Assembly: GCF_004297405.1 (NCBI RefSeq)
Contig: NZ_SCVC01000015.1
Location: 91,815-155,814, forward strand
DNA length: 64,000 nucleotides
Direction of reading: 5' to 3'
Origin: Reyranella sp.
GTDB taxonomy: Bacteria; Pseudomonadota; Alphaproteobacteria; Reyranellales; Reyranellaceae
The position numbers and the translations under genes were made by a program. Of this stretch, positions 18,682 through 28,239 are shown one piece after another. The notes beneath the pieces are model-generated. The model saw only the letters and a program-made list of their open reading frames with translations, searched no databases and was not told the origin of the DNA. Positions within the stretch are counted from its first letter, which is position 1. Every line of letters begins with the position of its first letter.

Positions 18682-19785
18682 CTATTTCGGCAGGGAGTCG
18701 AGCGCTTTCTTGGCGTCGGCGTCGTTCTGGGCCGCCGCCTGTTGCAACCAGCTCTTGGCCTTGGCGGCGTCGGCGGCAAGACCCGCGCCGCCCTTGGCCA
18801 GCAGCAGACCGAGCTTGCGCTGAGCCTCGGCAACACCAGCCAGGGCAGCCCGCTCGTACCAATCCGCCGCCAGGGTGCCGTCGCGCGGGAAGCCTGCCTT
18901 GGCCTGCATTGTGGGATCGTAGAAGGAAGCCAGCTCGACCTGAGCGGCGGCGTTGCCTTGCTCGGCGGCCTGGCGGAACACCAGGAAGGCCGCGGCCACG
19001 TTGCCGTCCTTGGTGAATTCGCGGCCCTTGGCGAGCATCGCGTCGGGCTGCGGCTTGGTCGCGAGATACTCCGCTACGGTCTCGCGCACGGACTTCTTCG
19101 GCGGCTCGGTGCTGGCGAGTGGCGTTGGGGAGCCCGTTGGCGGTGGAACTGCAGCGACGATTGGTTCGGGTTCGTTGAAGTGGTTGGTCCAGACGTAGTA
19201 GCCGCCACCGATCAGGATCAGCAGGATCGCTGTCGCCACCATCCAGCCCGTGCCACCGCGACGCTTCGCGAGATCGGCCATCGGATCGCGCGCGGCACGC
19301 AACTCGGGTATCGGCCGGGGCGGTGGCGGTGGTGGCGGCATGACGACGGTTGGCGGCTCCGGCACGGGGTCGGGCTCGGGGGCAGGCCGCTCGCGGGCAC
19401 GGCGCAGGCGCACGATGTCGTCGGCAAAGGGGTTCGAACCGTCAGCAGCACCCGACGTCAGCATCGCAGGCCAGGCGACGACCGTGGTGCCGACGACGCC
19501 GATGTCAGGCTCGCGCACGCGCAGCCGGACGGTCGCAATGCCGGCCAGGCGATCGCAGATTTCAGGGCCAAGATGGAATTCCAGAACCTCGCCACGGCGC
19601 CTCACCTGATCGGGCATCAGCCAGGTTTCGGTGCGCCGCCAGCCATCGTCGGCCAGATGCGAATCCGGCCCCTGCTGGCGCTGGATCGAGATGGTGAGGC
19701 CGTCGGGCGCAGCGTCGAGCTCGCTCACGCGCAACAGCGCGTGGCCGGGTTCGGTCAGAGGAGTGATGGAGGCGCGAACAGGCAT
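18682..19785 (-). CDS. Sel1-repeat single-span membrane protein, last gene of Srf operon
   Basis: 367 residues. The N-terminal 110 residues read as a beta-rich soluble domain. A Pro-rich linker (PEPDPVPEPP and a run of prolines, about 130-160) leads to one membrane span (about 180-200, WMVATAILLILIGGGYY). A Pro/Ser stretch follows, then about three Sel1/TPR-like helical repeats (AAAFLVFRQAAEQGNAAAQ; AADWYERAALAGVAEAQ; AKSWLQQAAAQNDADA). Sel1 repeats usually scaffold protein complexes. It starts 15 bases after srfC and is the fifth gene of the operon, so it is probably a partner of SrfB/SrfC at the membrane. Confidence 0.8.
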   Translation of the reverse strand: MPVRASITPLTEPGHALLRVSELDAAPDGLTISIQRQQGPDSHLADDGWRRTETWLMPDQVRRRGEVLEFHLGPEICDRLAGIATVRLRVREPDIGVVGTTVVAWPAMLTSGAADGSNPFADDIVRLRRARERPAPEPDPVPEPPTVVMPPPPPPPRPIPELRAARDPMADLAKRRGGTGWMVATAILLILIGGGYYVWTNHFNEPEPIVAAVPPPTGSPTPLASTEPPKKSVRETVAEYLATKPQPDAMLAKGREFTKDGNVAAAFLVFRQAAEQGNAAAQVELASFYDPTMQAKAGFPRDGTLAADWYERAALAGVAEAQRKLGLLLAKGGAGLAADAAKAKSWLQQAAAQNDADAKKALDSLPK

Positions 19786-19800
19786 CGACTCGGGCGTTCC

Positions 19801-22473
19801 CTACGCCGGCACGGCGCGCAGGATGGTGCCGAGGCGATCGTTCTGCTCCGGCGTGATCTCGCGGCCACCCTCGTAGCCGACATTGTCCATGGCGAGCTGC
19901 AGGAAGGCGCGCATCCAGTCCTTGCAATAGTCTGCATAGATCGGTGCGGGATCTTCACTCAGCACAGGTACGCCATCGGCCATCAAGGTCGGATGCTCGA
20001 ACACACGGCGAGTCGGCGCATTGGGCGGCAAACCCGGACGTTGATCGATGGGCAGCTTGTCGAAGCCCAGTGCACTCACATAGCCGTTCAGTGCCGAGGA
20101 GGCAGTGCGCACCTGGCGCTCGGCGATCTCCTCCCACTTGGCATTGGCGGCATTCTCCAGAGCCCGAACTTCGTGACTGAGCTGGTCGATCAGCTTCAGG
20201 CGATGAGCGCCCACGATCAGCTCGTCGATCAACCAGCCGAGATGCTGACGATCCACGCCGTAATGCGACAGCGCCTTCTCGTCGGCGCCGACGCGGCGCA
20301 TGTTTTCGAGCCAGTAATCGGCAGCCTCGCGCGCAAAGCGCTCGGCGCGATCCTCCAGAACGCCAGAGGGCGTCGGCGCATGGTGGCCGGCCTCCTCGCC
20401 GAACACGTCGGCGAAGATGGCACCGAGGTCGACGGCGGCTCCGGTCGATTGCGCCACCGGGCCTTGAGTCTTGCCGTTGCGCGCCGGCGTTTCATCGGAG
20501 GCACGCGCCGTGGCGATCCGAAAATAGATCTCGCGCAGCGCGGTATCGGCGATTTGCAGGGCCGCGACCAGCTCGCCGAAGAGCTGCTGCTGGATGACGT
20601 TCGCCAGACCGCGCAGCACCGTGTGCACCAGGTCCCGCTTCTTGGTGCGGGCATCGCCGTCGGAGGCGCTGTGGAAGCCGGCCAGACGGTCGACCAGGCG
20701 GCGGATCTGGACTTCGAGCTGACCACGTACCTGCGCGCGCTTGATCGCCGGATCGCACACCGGGATCAGGCTCTTCACGAGATAAGAGACGCCACCGTCG
20801 TTGGCGCGGAAGGCCTCGTCCCAGGCCCGCGCCGGATCGGCGAAGTGGCGTCGCACATCCTCGTTATCGATGAAGTAGCGTCGCAGTTCGGTGGCGCGCT
20901 GGGCGAAGGCATCGGCGATGCCGATCTCGCGACTGCCGTCATAGTCCATCAGCCGTTCGTCGATGACGGTCGGGTTGCGCAGCCAGAAGGTGTTGTCGAA
21001 CGGCCGATTGTTCCAGTTGAGCGGCCACTCGCCGCGGAAATTGTTGATCAGCGAATTGCCAAGACGGGCGCTCCAGCGCAGGTGGCGCGACTCCTCGGTC
21101 TCGCCCGCTTTCTGCTCGAACTCGCGGTCCATCTTGGTCAGCACCAGGAACAGCGCGTTCTTCTGCTTGGCGCGGTCGGCTGGTGTGGCGCCGATCGTCT
21201 GGTCGATCCACGCCGTCATCATGTCGGAGAGGTCACGGACCTCCTGGTTGCCGTCGGGGATGCAGAGCAGGATGGCCGAAAGCTCGCGCTCCGCCGAATA
21301 GCGCTGGAAGAGATAGGCGACCTTGCCGCGCAGCAGCAGCTCGCGCAGCGGATTGGCGCCCTCGGCCACGCCTTTTGTCTTGGCGACGTCATCGAGATTG
21401 GCGAGCTTCAGACGCGAGCGGGCGCCGGGGAAGTCGAGCAGGTCGGTGTGATCGAAGAAGTCCCACGGCTTCTCGGCGATCGCGACGTTGAGTTCCGCCG
21501 TCAGCGCACAGATCAGCGAGCGCGGCAGGCTGGTGTCGGGTGAGGAGCGACCATCGGCCTGCTTGGGGCGGACCTGCAAGGTGTCGTCGGAGTCCGCGCC
21601 CAGTCGGTCGAGCGTCAGCACATCGATGATGCTCTTCTCGCGCGGGATCAGCGCATCCATGCCGAGCAGGGCCTCAGGCGCGAAAGCGAGTTTCTGCAGG
21701 CCCTCGTAGAGCGTGAGGTAGAGATCGGTGAAGGGCTGGAAGTCGTACCACAGCACCGACCACAGGCGGGCGCGATCGTGGCCGGAGAGACGCGGTGCGA
21801 GATCGATCGCCTCGCGCCAATAGTCAGTGCGCAGCTCGGCCGTGACGCCAGCGAAGAACGTGTCGAAGTACTCGATCAGGTCGAGCACGTCGTCGGCGTC
21901 GAGATCGCCCACCGGCGTGGGCTGTGCCTTGGAACGCAGCTCGGCCAGGCGCTTGCGGATGGCGGCGCCATCAGGCCCCTCGAACTCGGCCTTCTGGTGA
22001 TCGAAGTCGAGCAGGAAGGAGTTGCCTAGGATCTTCACGATGTCGGTCTGCGTCAGCAGTCGCACGCGCACCGGAAACTCGTGCGAGACATCGCTCAGCC
22101 CCAGACCGAAACGCGTGACGAGCCCCGTAGACTCGCGATTGCCCGGCGGGTTGATCTCGCGCAGGAAGTCGTAGCTCCGGTCGGCAAAGCGGGCCTGCAG
22201 CGGCCGGCCGTCGCGGCTGGCCAAAATCGAGACGAGATAGGATTTGCCGGCCTGGCTCGGGCCGAACACGCCGACGCACATGCGACGCCGCGCGGCGCGG
22301 GCCAGCTTGCGGCTCTGGTTGCGAACCTTCTGCAGCTCACTCACCAGCGACGGCGCCTGCTGCGCGACAGTGGGCGATTGCGCGGAAGCGTTCTTCAGCC
22401 AGGTCACGCCCTCGCTGGCAGCGACGGCCAACGCTTCGCAGTCCTGGGCAAGTTTGAGATCGACAGTGTCCAT
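19801..22473 (-). CDS. srfC: SrfC-family putative GTPase
   Basis: About 890 residues. The P-loop GPSQAGKS (K77) follows VGVF, a Walker A/G1 motif. G3-like DFPG (about residue 346) and G4-like TKMD (about 444) complete a dynamin/translation-factor-like GTPase set. Long helical regions fill the C-terminal half. The family is annotated as a putative bacterial virulence factor (SrfC) from the Salmonella srfABC locus; its biochemical role is not settled. I chose ATG 22473. A TTG at 22494 overlaps the srfB stop (TTGA) and is equally possible. It follows srfB directly. Confidence 0.85.
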   Translation of the reverse strand: MDTVDLKLAQDCEALAVAASEGVTWLKNASAQSPTVAQQAPSLVSELQKVRNQSRKLARAARRRMCVGVFGPSQAGKSYLVSILASRDGRPLQARFADRSYDFLREINPPGNRESTGLVTRFGLGLSDVSHEFPVRVRLLTQTDIVKILGNSFLLDFDHQKAEFEGPDGAAIRKRLAELRSKAQPTPVGDLDADDVLDLIEYFDTFFAGVTAELRTDYWREAIDLAPRLSGHDRARLWSVLWYDFQPFTDLYLTLYEGLQKLAFAPEALLGMDALIPREKSIIDVLTLDRLGADSDDTLQVRPKQADGRSSPDTSLPRSLICALTAELNVAIAEKPWDFFDHTDLLDFPGARSRLKLANLDDVAKTKGVAEGANPLRELLLRGKVAYLFQRYSAERELSAILLCIPDGNQEVRDLSDMMTAWIDQTIGATPADRAKQKNALFLVLTKMDREFEQKAGETEESRHLRWSARLGNSLINNFRGEWPLNWNNRPFDNTFWLRNPTVIDERLMDYDGSREIGIADAFAQRATELRRYFIDNEDVRRHFADPARAWDEAFRANDGGVSYLVKSLIPVCDPAIKRAQVRGQLEVQIRRLVDRLAGFHSASDGDARTKKRDLVHTVLRGLANVIQQQLFGELVAALQIADTALREIYFRIATARASDETPARNGKTQGPVAQSTGAAVDLGAIFADVFGEEAGHHAPTPSGVLEDRAERFAREAADYWLENMRRVGADEKALSHYGVDRQHLGWLIDELIVGAHRLKLIDQLSHEVRALENAANAKWEEIAERQVRTASSALNGYVSALGFDKLPIDQRPGLPPNAPTRRVFEHPTLMADGVPVLSEDPAPIYADYCKDWMRAFLQLAMDNVGYEGGREITPEQNDRLGTILRAVPA

Positions 22474-22490
22474 GGTTTGTCCGTGAACCC

Positions 22491-25469
22491 TCAACCGGTC
22501 TTGAGCATGCCCGTGTCGAGCCAGTAGCCCTCACGGCGCGGCAGTGTCTGGAGACGAAGCGTCAGGCGATCGAGCGCGACGGCGCGGCCGTCACGGTTGG
22601 TCACCTGGCGCAGGCGGAAACGCTCGACGTCGCCCGAATCTTTGTCCTTGGGCTTTACGCGCGCCAGCGCGATCTTGAACGGCGTCTCGCGCGCGTGACG
22701 TTCGGCATATTCAGGCTTGGCGAATTCCAGCGCATAGAGCCGCGCAGCGGGCCAGCGCACGAGATCGAGCTGACGGGCACCCAGCCACATGGGGCCGCGG
22801 AACTCGAAGGCGATTTCCGGCAGCTCGTATTCGCGATTGTCGAGATCGACGTCGCGATAGACCAGATCCTCCTTCTGCAGGCGGCCGCCGCCATCGAGCT
22901 TGCCGATGAACTTGGCGATGCTCTTGGAGCGCAGCAGGTCGGAGCGGAAGGAGAAATCCGGAAGCTGCGACTGAGCGAGGGCGGCGATCATCGCGCCGAC
23001 CGCCACGGTGGTCTTGGGATCCTCCACGCGCAGGCGCGCGTCGCGGAAGGGATACCAAGCGCCAACGCGGTAATCGTGCAGCGAGATCACGCGCTCCGGC
23101 GGCAGCGGCAACAGTTCCATCACGAGCGCCCGGATGCCGGGGAGGCGCGAGGGCCGGCCGGAGAGCAGCAGCACGTCGCAATCGTAGGCGTGCACGATCT
23201 CAGCGAGTGGCGCCAGCACGCGCGCCATCTCGGCCCGCACCGTCTTGTCGAGGCCCGGCAGATCGACCGGGAAGATGACGGTGCGTAGATCGAAGTTCTG
23301 GGCGCCACGCTTGCGGGCGGCCTCATTCACGAAGGTGACGACTTCCTCGGAGGGCCTGGCGCCGCCCGGGAAGAAGGTCTCATAGGGACGCGGCTCTGCC
23401 GCCACGACACCCGACGTCGGGTCGAAGGTCTCGGCGGCGCGCAGGAATTCGAGCGCGATCGGATGGGCGATCTGCAGCGCGAACTGTTGGCGCAGGTTGC
23501 GCTGAATGACGTCCTCGCCGCCGCGATCGCCGCCCACCAGCTCGGCCATCAGGTCGGCCGGATTGGCGATGCCCGAAGCGCGCAGCGCGGCTTCGATCGG
23601 CGGCAACACATGGGCCTGCACGACGCGTAGCAAGATATCGTCGCCGGCGACGTTGAAGCCCTCGCGGAACTTTTGCTCGGGGAACAGGGTCACCGAGGTG
23701 CCGGCGCCTTCGAGGCGATAGGAATTGATGATGAGATCGGTGGTGCCGCCGCCAACATCGATGCTGGCGATGCTGAGCGTGTCACCCGCGCCTTCGGCCG
23801 TCGGCTTGCCGCGCGGCTTGCGCGTGATCTGGAAGAACCGACGGGCATCGCCGCCGAAGTTCCGAGCCACTTCGGTGTAGAGATAGACGAGCTGAGTGCA
23901 GCTCGCCTCGTCCCAATCAGTCAGCACGCGTGGCGCAGGAGCTGCCGGATCGTCGAGCTTCCAGCCCATCATCATCCAGACGAGATCGCGTGCCGCCTCG
24001 GCGCGCTTGCGGAAGATCAGGCGCTCGGCCAGCGGCATGCCGGTCGGCAGGGTGAGCACGATGCGTCGCAGGCGGCGCGGCGTCTCGGCATGTGCCCGCC
24101 GGCCACGCTGCTGCGGCGAGTTCATCAGGGTTAATGCTTGCAGCAGGATCTCGGAGAGCACGAAGGTCATCACCGAGGAGCGCGAATAGAGCGGTTCGAA
24201 CACCGGTAGATGGTCGGCCGAGTCGGCATCGGCATCGACCAGATGCAGCGGTTCGCCCTTCTGGTTGACGAGCTGCGCCATCGGGCCGGCGGCTGCCGGC
24301 ATCGCGCTCTGGTCCTGGGCGTAGGCGACGTTGAAGCGCCATTCGCGCGTCTGCGGCTCCTCGTCCCACAGATAGCGCTTGGGACTCGACATGCCGGTGT
24401 TGCCTTCGGTGCCGCGCCGGCGGGCGGCAAGCCTTGTCGCTTCGGGGCCAACGCGTGTCATGGTCGGCCAGACGAAGGCATCGGCGCGACCACCCAGCCG
24501 CGAGAGATGGTTTTTGCCGAACCAGGCTTGCGCGAATTCGACTCGCGATTCGAAGGGACGCGTATGCACGACCTCGGGATGCGAGAGATCGCGCAAAGCG
24601 AGTTCGTAGGAATCGTTCAGATTGACGCCGAGCTCGCCCGCCGCCTCGATCAACAGGCCGCAGGTCCGCGAGTTGCCGACATCGAGCACCAGATCGACCT
24701 CAATGGCGCCGCGACCCGGCCGTTCGGCATCGCCGACCAGCTTGATCGGCGGGAAATGCGCGGCAGCCGCCAGCAGGCCTAGGAAGGCGAGATAGCGCGC
24801 CGTCGCTTCCTGCGGCTTCTGCTTGATGTCGTTGTCGATTTCTTCCGCTGTGGCACGCGGATGCAGCTCGTGGAACAGCTCGTCGAGCCACTGCGTCATC
24901 CAGCCTTGCCGCAGCAGCCAGTGATTGGCGCGCTGCTGTGGGGCGAGCGCAAACAATGCGCCCGACGTTACGTCCTTGGGCGAGGGCGCCAGATAGGCGC
25001 GGCCCTCGGCTTCGGCGATCAGGCCCGTGTCGAAGGCGAGTACGGCGCGATAGCGATTGCCCTGTTCGTCGCGATAGCCCGCGCCGTAGCGGGCTTCGAG
25101 ATCGACCACGCGCACGCGCGCCCAGTCGGCCGGGCCTTCACGAAACTGGTTGTTCGGCCGCACCTGCAGGAACGGCACCGGCACCCATTTGTCGAGAAAG
25201 GGCGCCAGTGCATCCTTGGCCGTGATCACGAGATTGGGTTCGGCGGCGCGACGGCGGCCGTTCTCGACGACCTCGTACTGGCCGCGGCCCTCATCGAAGT
25301 CGAGCTGCACCAGATCATCGACCGCTTTTGCAGTGGCCGCGTCGTGGAAACCCCACTCGCGCACCTTGAGACGCACGGGGTCGAAACCAAAATCGAGGAA
25401 CTGAATCCCGGAACGGGCAATCAGCGTCGTCGGGCTGGGATAGCTCGGCAGGCGGGCGAGGTCGCTCAT
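22491..25469 (-). CDS. srfB: SrfB-family putative actin/Hsp70-fold ATPase
   Basis: 992 residues. Actin-like ATPase motifs are visible: phosphate-1 VLDVGNSRTCG (about 258), phosphate-2 SIDVGGGTTDLI (about 567), and an adenosine-type LLLSGRPSRLPGI (about 765). These are the ASKHA superfamily marks shared by Hsp70, FtsA and ParM. The N-terminal 240 residues and the C-terminal beta-rich 150 are SrfB-specific. The family name is virulence factor SrfB. ATP hydrolysis is inferred, not shown. It lies between an srfA-like gene (38-base gap) and srfC (overlap). Confidence 0.88.
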   Translation of the reverse strand: MSDLARLPSYPSPTTLIARSGIQFLDFGFDPVRLKVREWGFHDAATAKAVDDLVQLDFDEGRGQYEVVENGRRRAAEPNLVITAKDALAPFLDKWVPVPFLQVRPNNQFREGPADWARVRVVDLEARYGAGYRDEQGNRYRAVLAFDTGLIAEAEGRAYLAPSPKDVTSGALFALAPQQRANHWLLRQGWMTQWLDELFHELHPRATAEEIDNDIKQKPQEATARYLAFLGLLAAAAHFPPIKLVGDAERPGRGAIEVDLVLDVGNSRTCGLLIEAAGELGVNLNDSYELALRDLSHPEVVHTRPFESRVEFAQAWFGKNHLSRLGGRADAFVWPTMTRVGPEATRLAARRRGTEGNTGMSSPKRYLWDEEPQTREWRFNVAYAQDQSAMPAAAGPMAQLVNQKGEPLHLVDADADSADHLPVFEPLYSRSSVMTFVLSEILLQALTLMNSPQQRGRRAHAETPRRLRRIVLTLPTGMPLAERLIFRKRAEAARDLVWMMMGWKLDDPAAPAPRVLTDWDEASCTQLVYLYTEVARNFGGDARRFFQITRKPRGKPTAEGAGDTLSIASIDVGGGTTDLIINSYRLEGAGTSVTLFPEQKFREGFNVAGDDILLRVVQAHVLPPIEAALRASGIANPADLMAELVGGDRGGEDVIQRNLRQQFALQIAHPIALEFLRAAETFDPTSGVVAAEPRPYETFFPGGARPSEEVVTFVNEAARKRGAQNFDLRTVIFPVDLPGLDKTVRAEMARVLAPLAEIVHAYDCDVLLLSGRPSRLPGIRALVMELLPLPPERVISLHDYRVGAWYPFRDARLRVEDPKTTVAVGAMIAALAQSQLPDFSFRSDLLRSKSIAKFIGKLDGGGRLQKEDLVYRDVDLDNREYELPEIAFEFRGPMWLGARQLDLVRWPAARLYALEFAKPEYAERHARETPFKIALARVKPKDKDSGDVERFRLRQVTNRDGRAVALDRLTLRLQTLPRREGYWLDTGMLKTG

Positions 25470-25507
25470 GTCACGTTCGTTACGGCCAATCCGATAAATC
25501 TAGGCAC

Positions 25508-26956
25508 TCAACGGCCGATCTGCACGCGATAGCTGCGCTTGTCACCCGGCTGGTTGCCGTTGCATTGGGCGACGCCATCGGCGCCGACCTCGCAATTGAC
25601 GACATTACGGGCATAAGTGCGGCCGTCACTGCATTTGGGGTTGGATTTCTCCTCGATCACCAATTTGGCACCGTCCCAGCGCGCCTCGGCCGGCGCTTCG
25701 CAAGTGGCGCCGTTCTTCTGCACAAAGCTCACCTTGCCCTTGCCCTTGTCATCGAGCGTGTAAGAAGGGCGCAGATCCTTTTCGCCGGTAGCGGTTGCAA
25801 GCCCCGTGCGGGAACGCCAGTCACCCTGCAGGAAGGCGAGATCCTGTTTCTGCTTGGCTTCCGGCGGCACGACCATCGGCTTGGGCTCGTCCTTCTTCTC
25901 GTTCTTGTCGTTCTGAGCCGTGTTGCCTTTGTTCTGCTCCTTGTTCTGCTCGCCAGGGCCTTTCATGCCTGCGCCCTTGTCGTCGGGCTTGCTCGGATCC
26001 TTGCCCTCGTCTTTTCCGGCAATGCCGAGATCAGCGGTGCCATCGGGACCGGCGCCGCGCTCGATCGGTGGGCCACCGATCGAGCCCACGATTACGCCAC
26101 CCGGTGCGATGATGCCGGCCGCGCAATCGCCACCACGTCGCGCCAATTCGTCGGTGAGGCGAGCGAGTTCGAGGCGCAGATCTTCATTGTCCTGAAGGAG
26201 TGTGGCGGCGCGTGTCCGCTGTAGTTCGAGAGGCTGGCGTACAGCAAAACCCAGCGCACGCTCGCGAACTTCTGCTTCGAGCATCGGTTCGATGCGCGGC
26301 AGGTACGGGCGCACCAGCCAGGCGAGGAGAGCCAATAGCAAGAGCAGCAGAACGCCGAGCAGCAGCCATTGCCACCACACGGTGCGTGGTGCGGCAACGG
26401 CGGCCACCGCGGGCGCTGACGCCATCACGGCCTCGGGGCGTGGCGCGACTCGCGGCGTGGCGATCGCAGCTGGTGTCGGAGGCGGACTCGCCAGGAAGAC
26501 GCCGGGCAGGGCGGCATCGGCGGTGAAGCCCCAGAAGGTCATGACCGGCCGACCGTCCACGACGTAGAGCGTCTCTTCGCCGGGGGCCGTCAGCGCATGG
26601 CGCAGAAGGCGCGCGAAATTGCGCTCTGCACTGGAACGTTCCGGCGCTTCCATCTGCGTCGCCAGGCCGGAGAGGTCGCCATGCAGGCGATGAACCGTGT
26701 CGAGCACGGCGCGTCGATCACTCTCGGGCAAATCGGACAGGCGGCGGACTTCACCGTCGAACGGCGCGTACCAGTCGATGCTGCGACCGCTCGGCTCGGC
26801 TTCGGGAATCGCCAGCAGGTCGGCATGCTCGCGCGAGAGCCGCGCGGCGATGGCGGTGCGAAGCTGACCGGCAGCCCGCCACACGGGATCGCCGGCCAAT
26901 CCCAGCGCGCGGTAGCGCTGGAGCGGTTCACTGACAAGAAGCGGACCTGCAGCCAT
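25508..26956 (-). CDS. srfA: SrfA-like membrane protein
   Basis: 482 residues. The N-terminal domain (1-150, with IDWYAPFDGE and LYVVDGRPVMTFWGF) is shared with the next gene upstream. A hydrophobic span (about 192-217) is followed by a helical segment (about 222-275), a Lys/Glu/Asp/Asn linker (DKGAGMKGPG..., KNEKKDEPK), and a C-terminal domain of about 105 residues starting FLQGDWRSRTG with cysteines in ATCEAP, NPKCSDG, VNCEVG and QCNGN. That C-terminal block is the SrfA signature by my recollection. Most of it would lie on the far side of the membrane from the N-terminus. The first residues after the ATG have no signal peptide. Confidence 0.8.
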   Translation of the reverse strand: MAAGPLLVSEPLQRYRALGLAGDPVWRAAGQLRTAIAARLSREHADLLAIPEAEPSGRSIDWYAPFDGEVRRLSDLPESDRRAVLDTVHRLHGDLSGLATQMEAPERSSAERNFARLLRHALTAPGEETLYVVDGRPVMTFWGFTADAALPGVFLASPPPTPAAIATPRVAPRPEAVMASAPAVAAVAAPRTVWWQWLLLGVLLLLLLALLAWLVRPYLPRIEPMLEAEVRERALGFAVRQPLELQRTRAATLLQDNEDLRLELARLTDELARRGGDCAAGIIAPGGVIVGSIGGPPIERGAGPDGTADLGIAGKDEGKDPSKPDDKGAGMKGPGEQNKEQNKGNTAQNDKNEKKDEPKPMVVPPEAKQKQDLAFLQGDWRSRTGLATATGEKDLRPSYTLDDKGKGKVSFVQKNGATCEAPAEARWDGAKLVIEEKSNPKCSDGRTYARNVVNCEVGADGVAQCNGNQPGDKRSYRVQIGR

Positions 26957-26965
26957 GTCTATTCC

Positions 26966-28225
26966 TCAGCGCCCACCCCGGGGACAGGAGATGGAATAGT
27001 TCCATCGCGTGCCCCAGATCTCTCCAGTTACGATCACGTCGACCGAATAATCCCCCGCGACCGGCTTCCAGTCGAAGCCGAAGCCGCCGCGGCCGCTGCG
27101 CGGGCCCCCCGTGCTCGCGATCTGCCGACCGCGATACATCACCTTGATGTCATCCGGCCGGACGAAGAGCTGATAGTTCAACGCCACGAAGCCCGGTTTG
27201 TCGCCGAGATAATGTCGATTGCGCGTGACGCCTTCGCCGCCTGAGTCCCCCGACCAGTCGCAGGGAAGCTGGCCTGGCGGCGGACGGTTCACGGGCGGAG
27301 CCGGTGGTGCCGGCGGAGCAGTCGCCTGCTGCGGCGGAGGGGGCTGCGCTTTCGCGACCGGCGGCGGAGGAGGTGGCGGCGGTGGCTTGGGCGGCTCGAT
27401 CGGCTTGCACTGCTCCAGCTTGGTTTTGAGTTCGGCCTGCAGCGACGCGAGCTCGGCCCTTAGCTTCTGCTCGTCGGCCTTGTCCTCGTCGAGGGAGGCC
27501 TTGAGCAGAGGTGTCGGATCGGGCGGCGCTTCAGGAGCAGGGGGCGCAGGCGTCTCGTGAGTCGCGATGTTGAGCGACGGATCGACCGGTACGCAGGCGC
27601 GCAGCAGCCACGAAGTCAGCAGCAGGAGAAGAAGGAGCAGCAGGCCGAACAGCAATGCGCTCAACCAGGGCGCCCAGCCGAGCCGGCCCGGCAAGCTTGC
27701 GGCAGGTGCGCTCGCAAAAACGGCGGTTGGGGGAATCGGCTTGGGAACGGCTGGCAGGGCAAAGGGCTGCAGGCTCGCGGCCGCATCGGCCTCGTAGCCC
27801 CAGGCGACAATGACCGGCTGGCCGTCGACGACGAAGATGAAATCGTCAGAGGGCCGAGAGGTCGCGAGCTCGAGCGACCGGCCGATCAGCCGCGACTCCT
27901 CGCTGGTCGCCGAGGCCTGAAGTTGCGCGCCGAGATCACGGATCGCGCCGAGGTGGGTCTCTACGGTGCGAAGCGTTTCGGCGCGCTCGTTTTCACTAAG
28001 TTCGTTCAGTCGGCGGGCGGTGCCGCTCTGCGCGGCATACCAATCGATACCATCGCCCGACTCGCGCAACTGCGGATCGGCGAGCAGATTGGCCGGGCCA
28101 TCGCCCAGGCGACGACGGATCACCGCGAGAAGCTGGCCTGCGACGGCATGCAGCGGATCGCCCCGCACGCCCAAGGGGCGCACGCCGAGCCGTGTCGTCA
28201 TCAGCAAAGTGGGGCGTTCGCCCAT
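26966..28225 (-). CDS. Second SrfA-like membrane protein with C-terminal beta-sandwich
   Basis: 419 residues, first gene of the Srf operon. Its N-terminal 150 residues match the downstream SrfA (IDWYAAQSG; FIFVVDGQPVIVAWGYEAD), so the pair arose by tandem duplication. Then come a span (about 185-210), a coiled coil (about 245-275, EDKADEQKLRAELASLQ), a long polyproline arm (PPKPPPPPPPPP), and a different C-terminus: about 90 residues of beta-sandwich type (GFVALNYQLFVRPDDIKVMY, GTRWNYSISCP). That ending is like extracytoplasmic jelly-roll domains. It starts at ATG 28225 and is 9 bases before the next gene. Confidence 0.75.
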   Translation of the reverse strand: MGERPTLLMTTRLGVRPLGVRGDPLHAVAGQLLAVIRRRLGDGPANLLADPQLRESGDGIDWYAAQSGTARRLNELSENERAETLRTVETHLGAIRDLGAQLQASATSEESRLIGRSLELATSRPSDDFIFVVDGQPVIVAWGYEADAAASLQPFALPAVPKPIPPTAVFASAPAASLPGRLGWAPWLSALLFGLLLLLLLLLTSWLLRACVPVDPSLNIATHETPAPPAPEAPPDPTPLLKASLDEDKADEQKLRAELASLQAELKTKLEQCKPIEPPKPPPPPPPPPVAKAQPPPPQQATAPPAPPAPPVNRPPPGQLPCDWSGDSGGEGVTRNRHYLGDKPGFVALNYQLFVRPDDIKVMYRGRQIASTGGPRSGRGGFGFDWKPVAGDYSVDVIVTGEIWGTRWNYSISCPRGGR

Positions 28226-28239
28226 GATCCCCGAGATGA

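Noticed and set aside
18742..21543. 933-residue plus-strand open frame opposite the Srf operon
   Set aside because: It spans two minus-strand genes with clear family motifs and has no recognisable domain.
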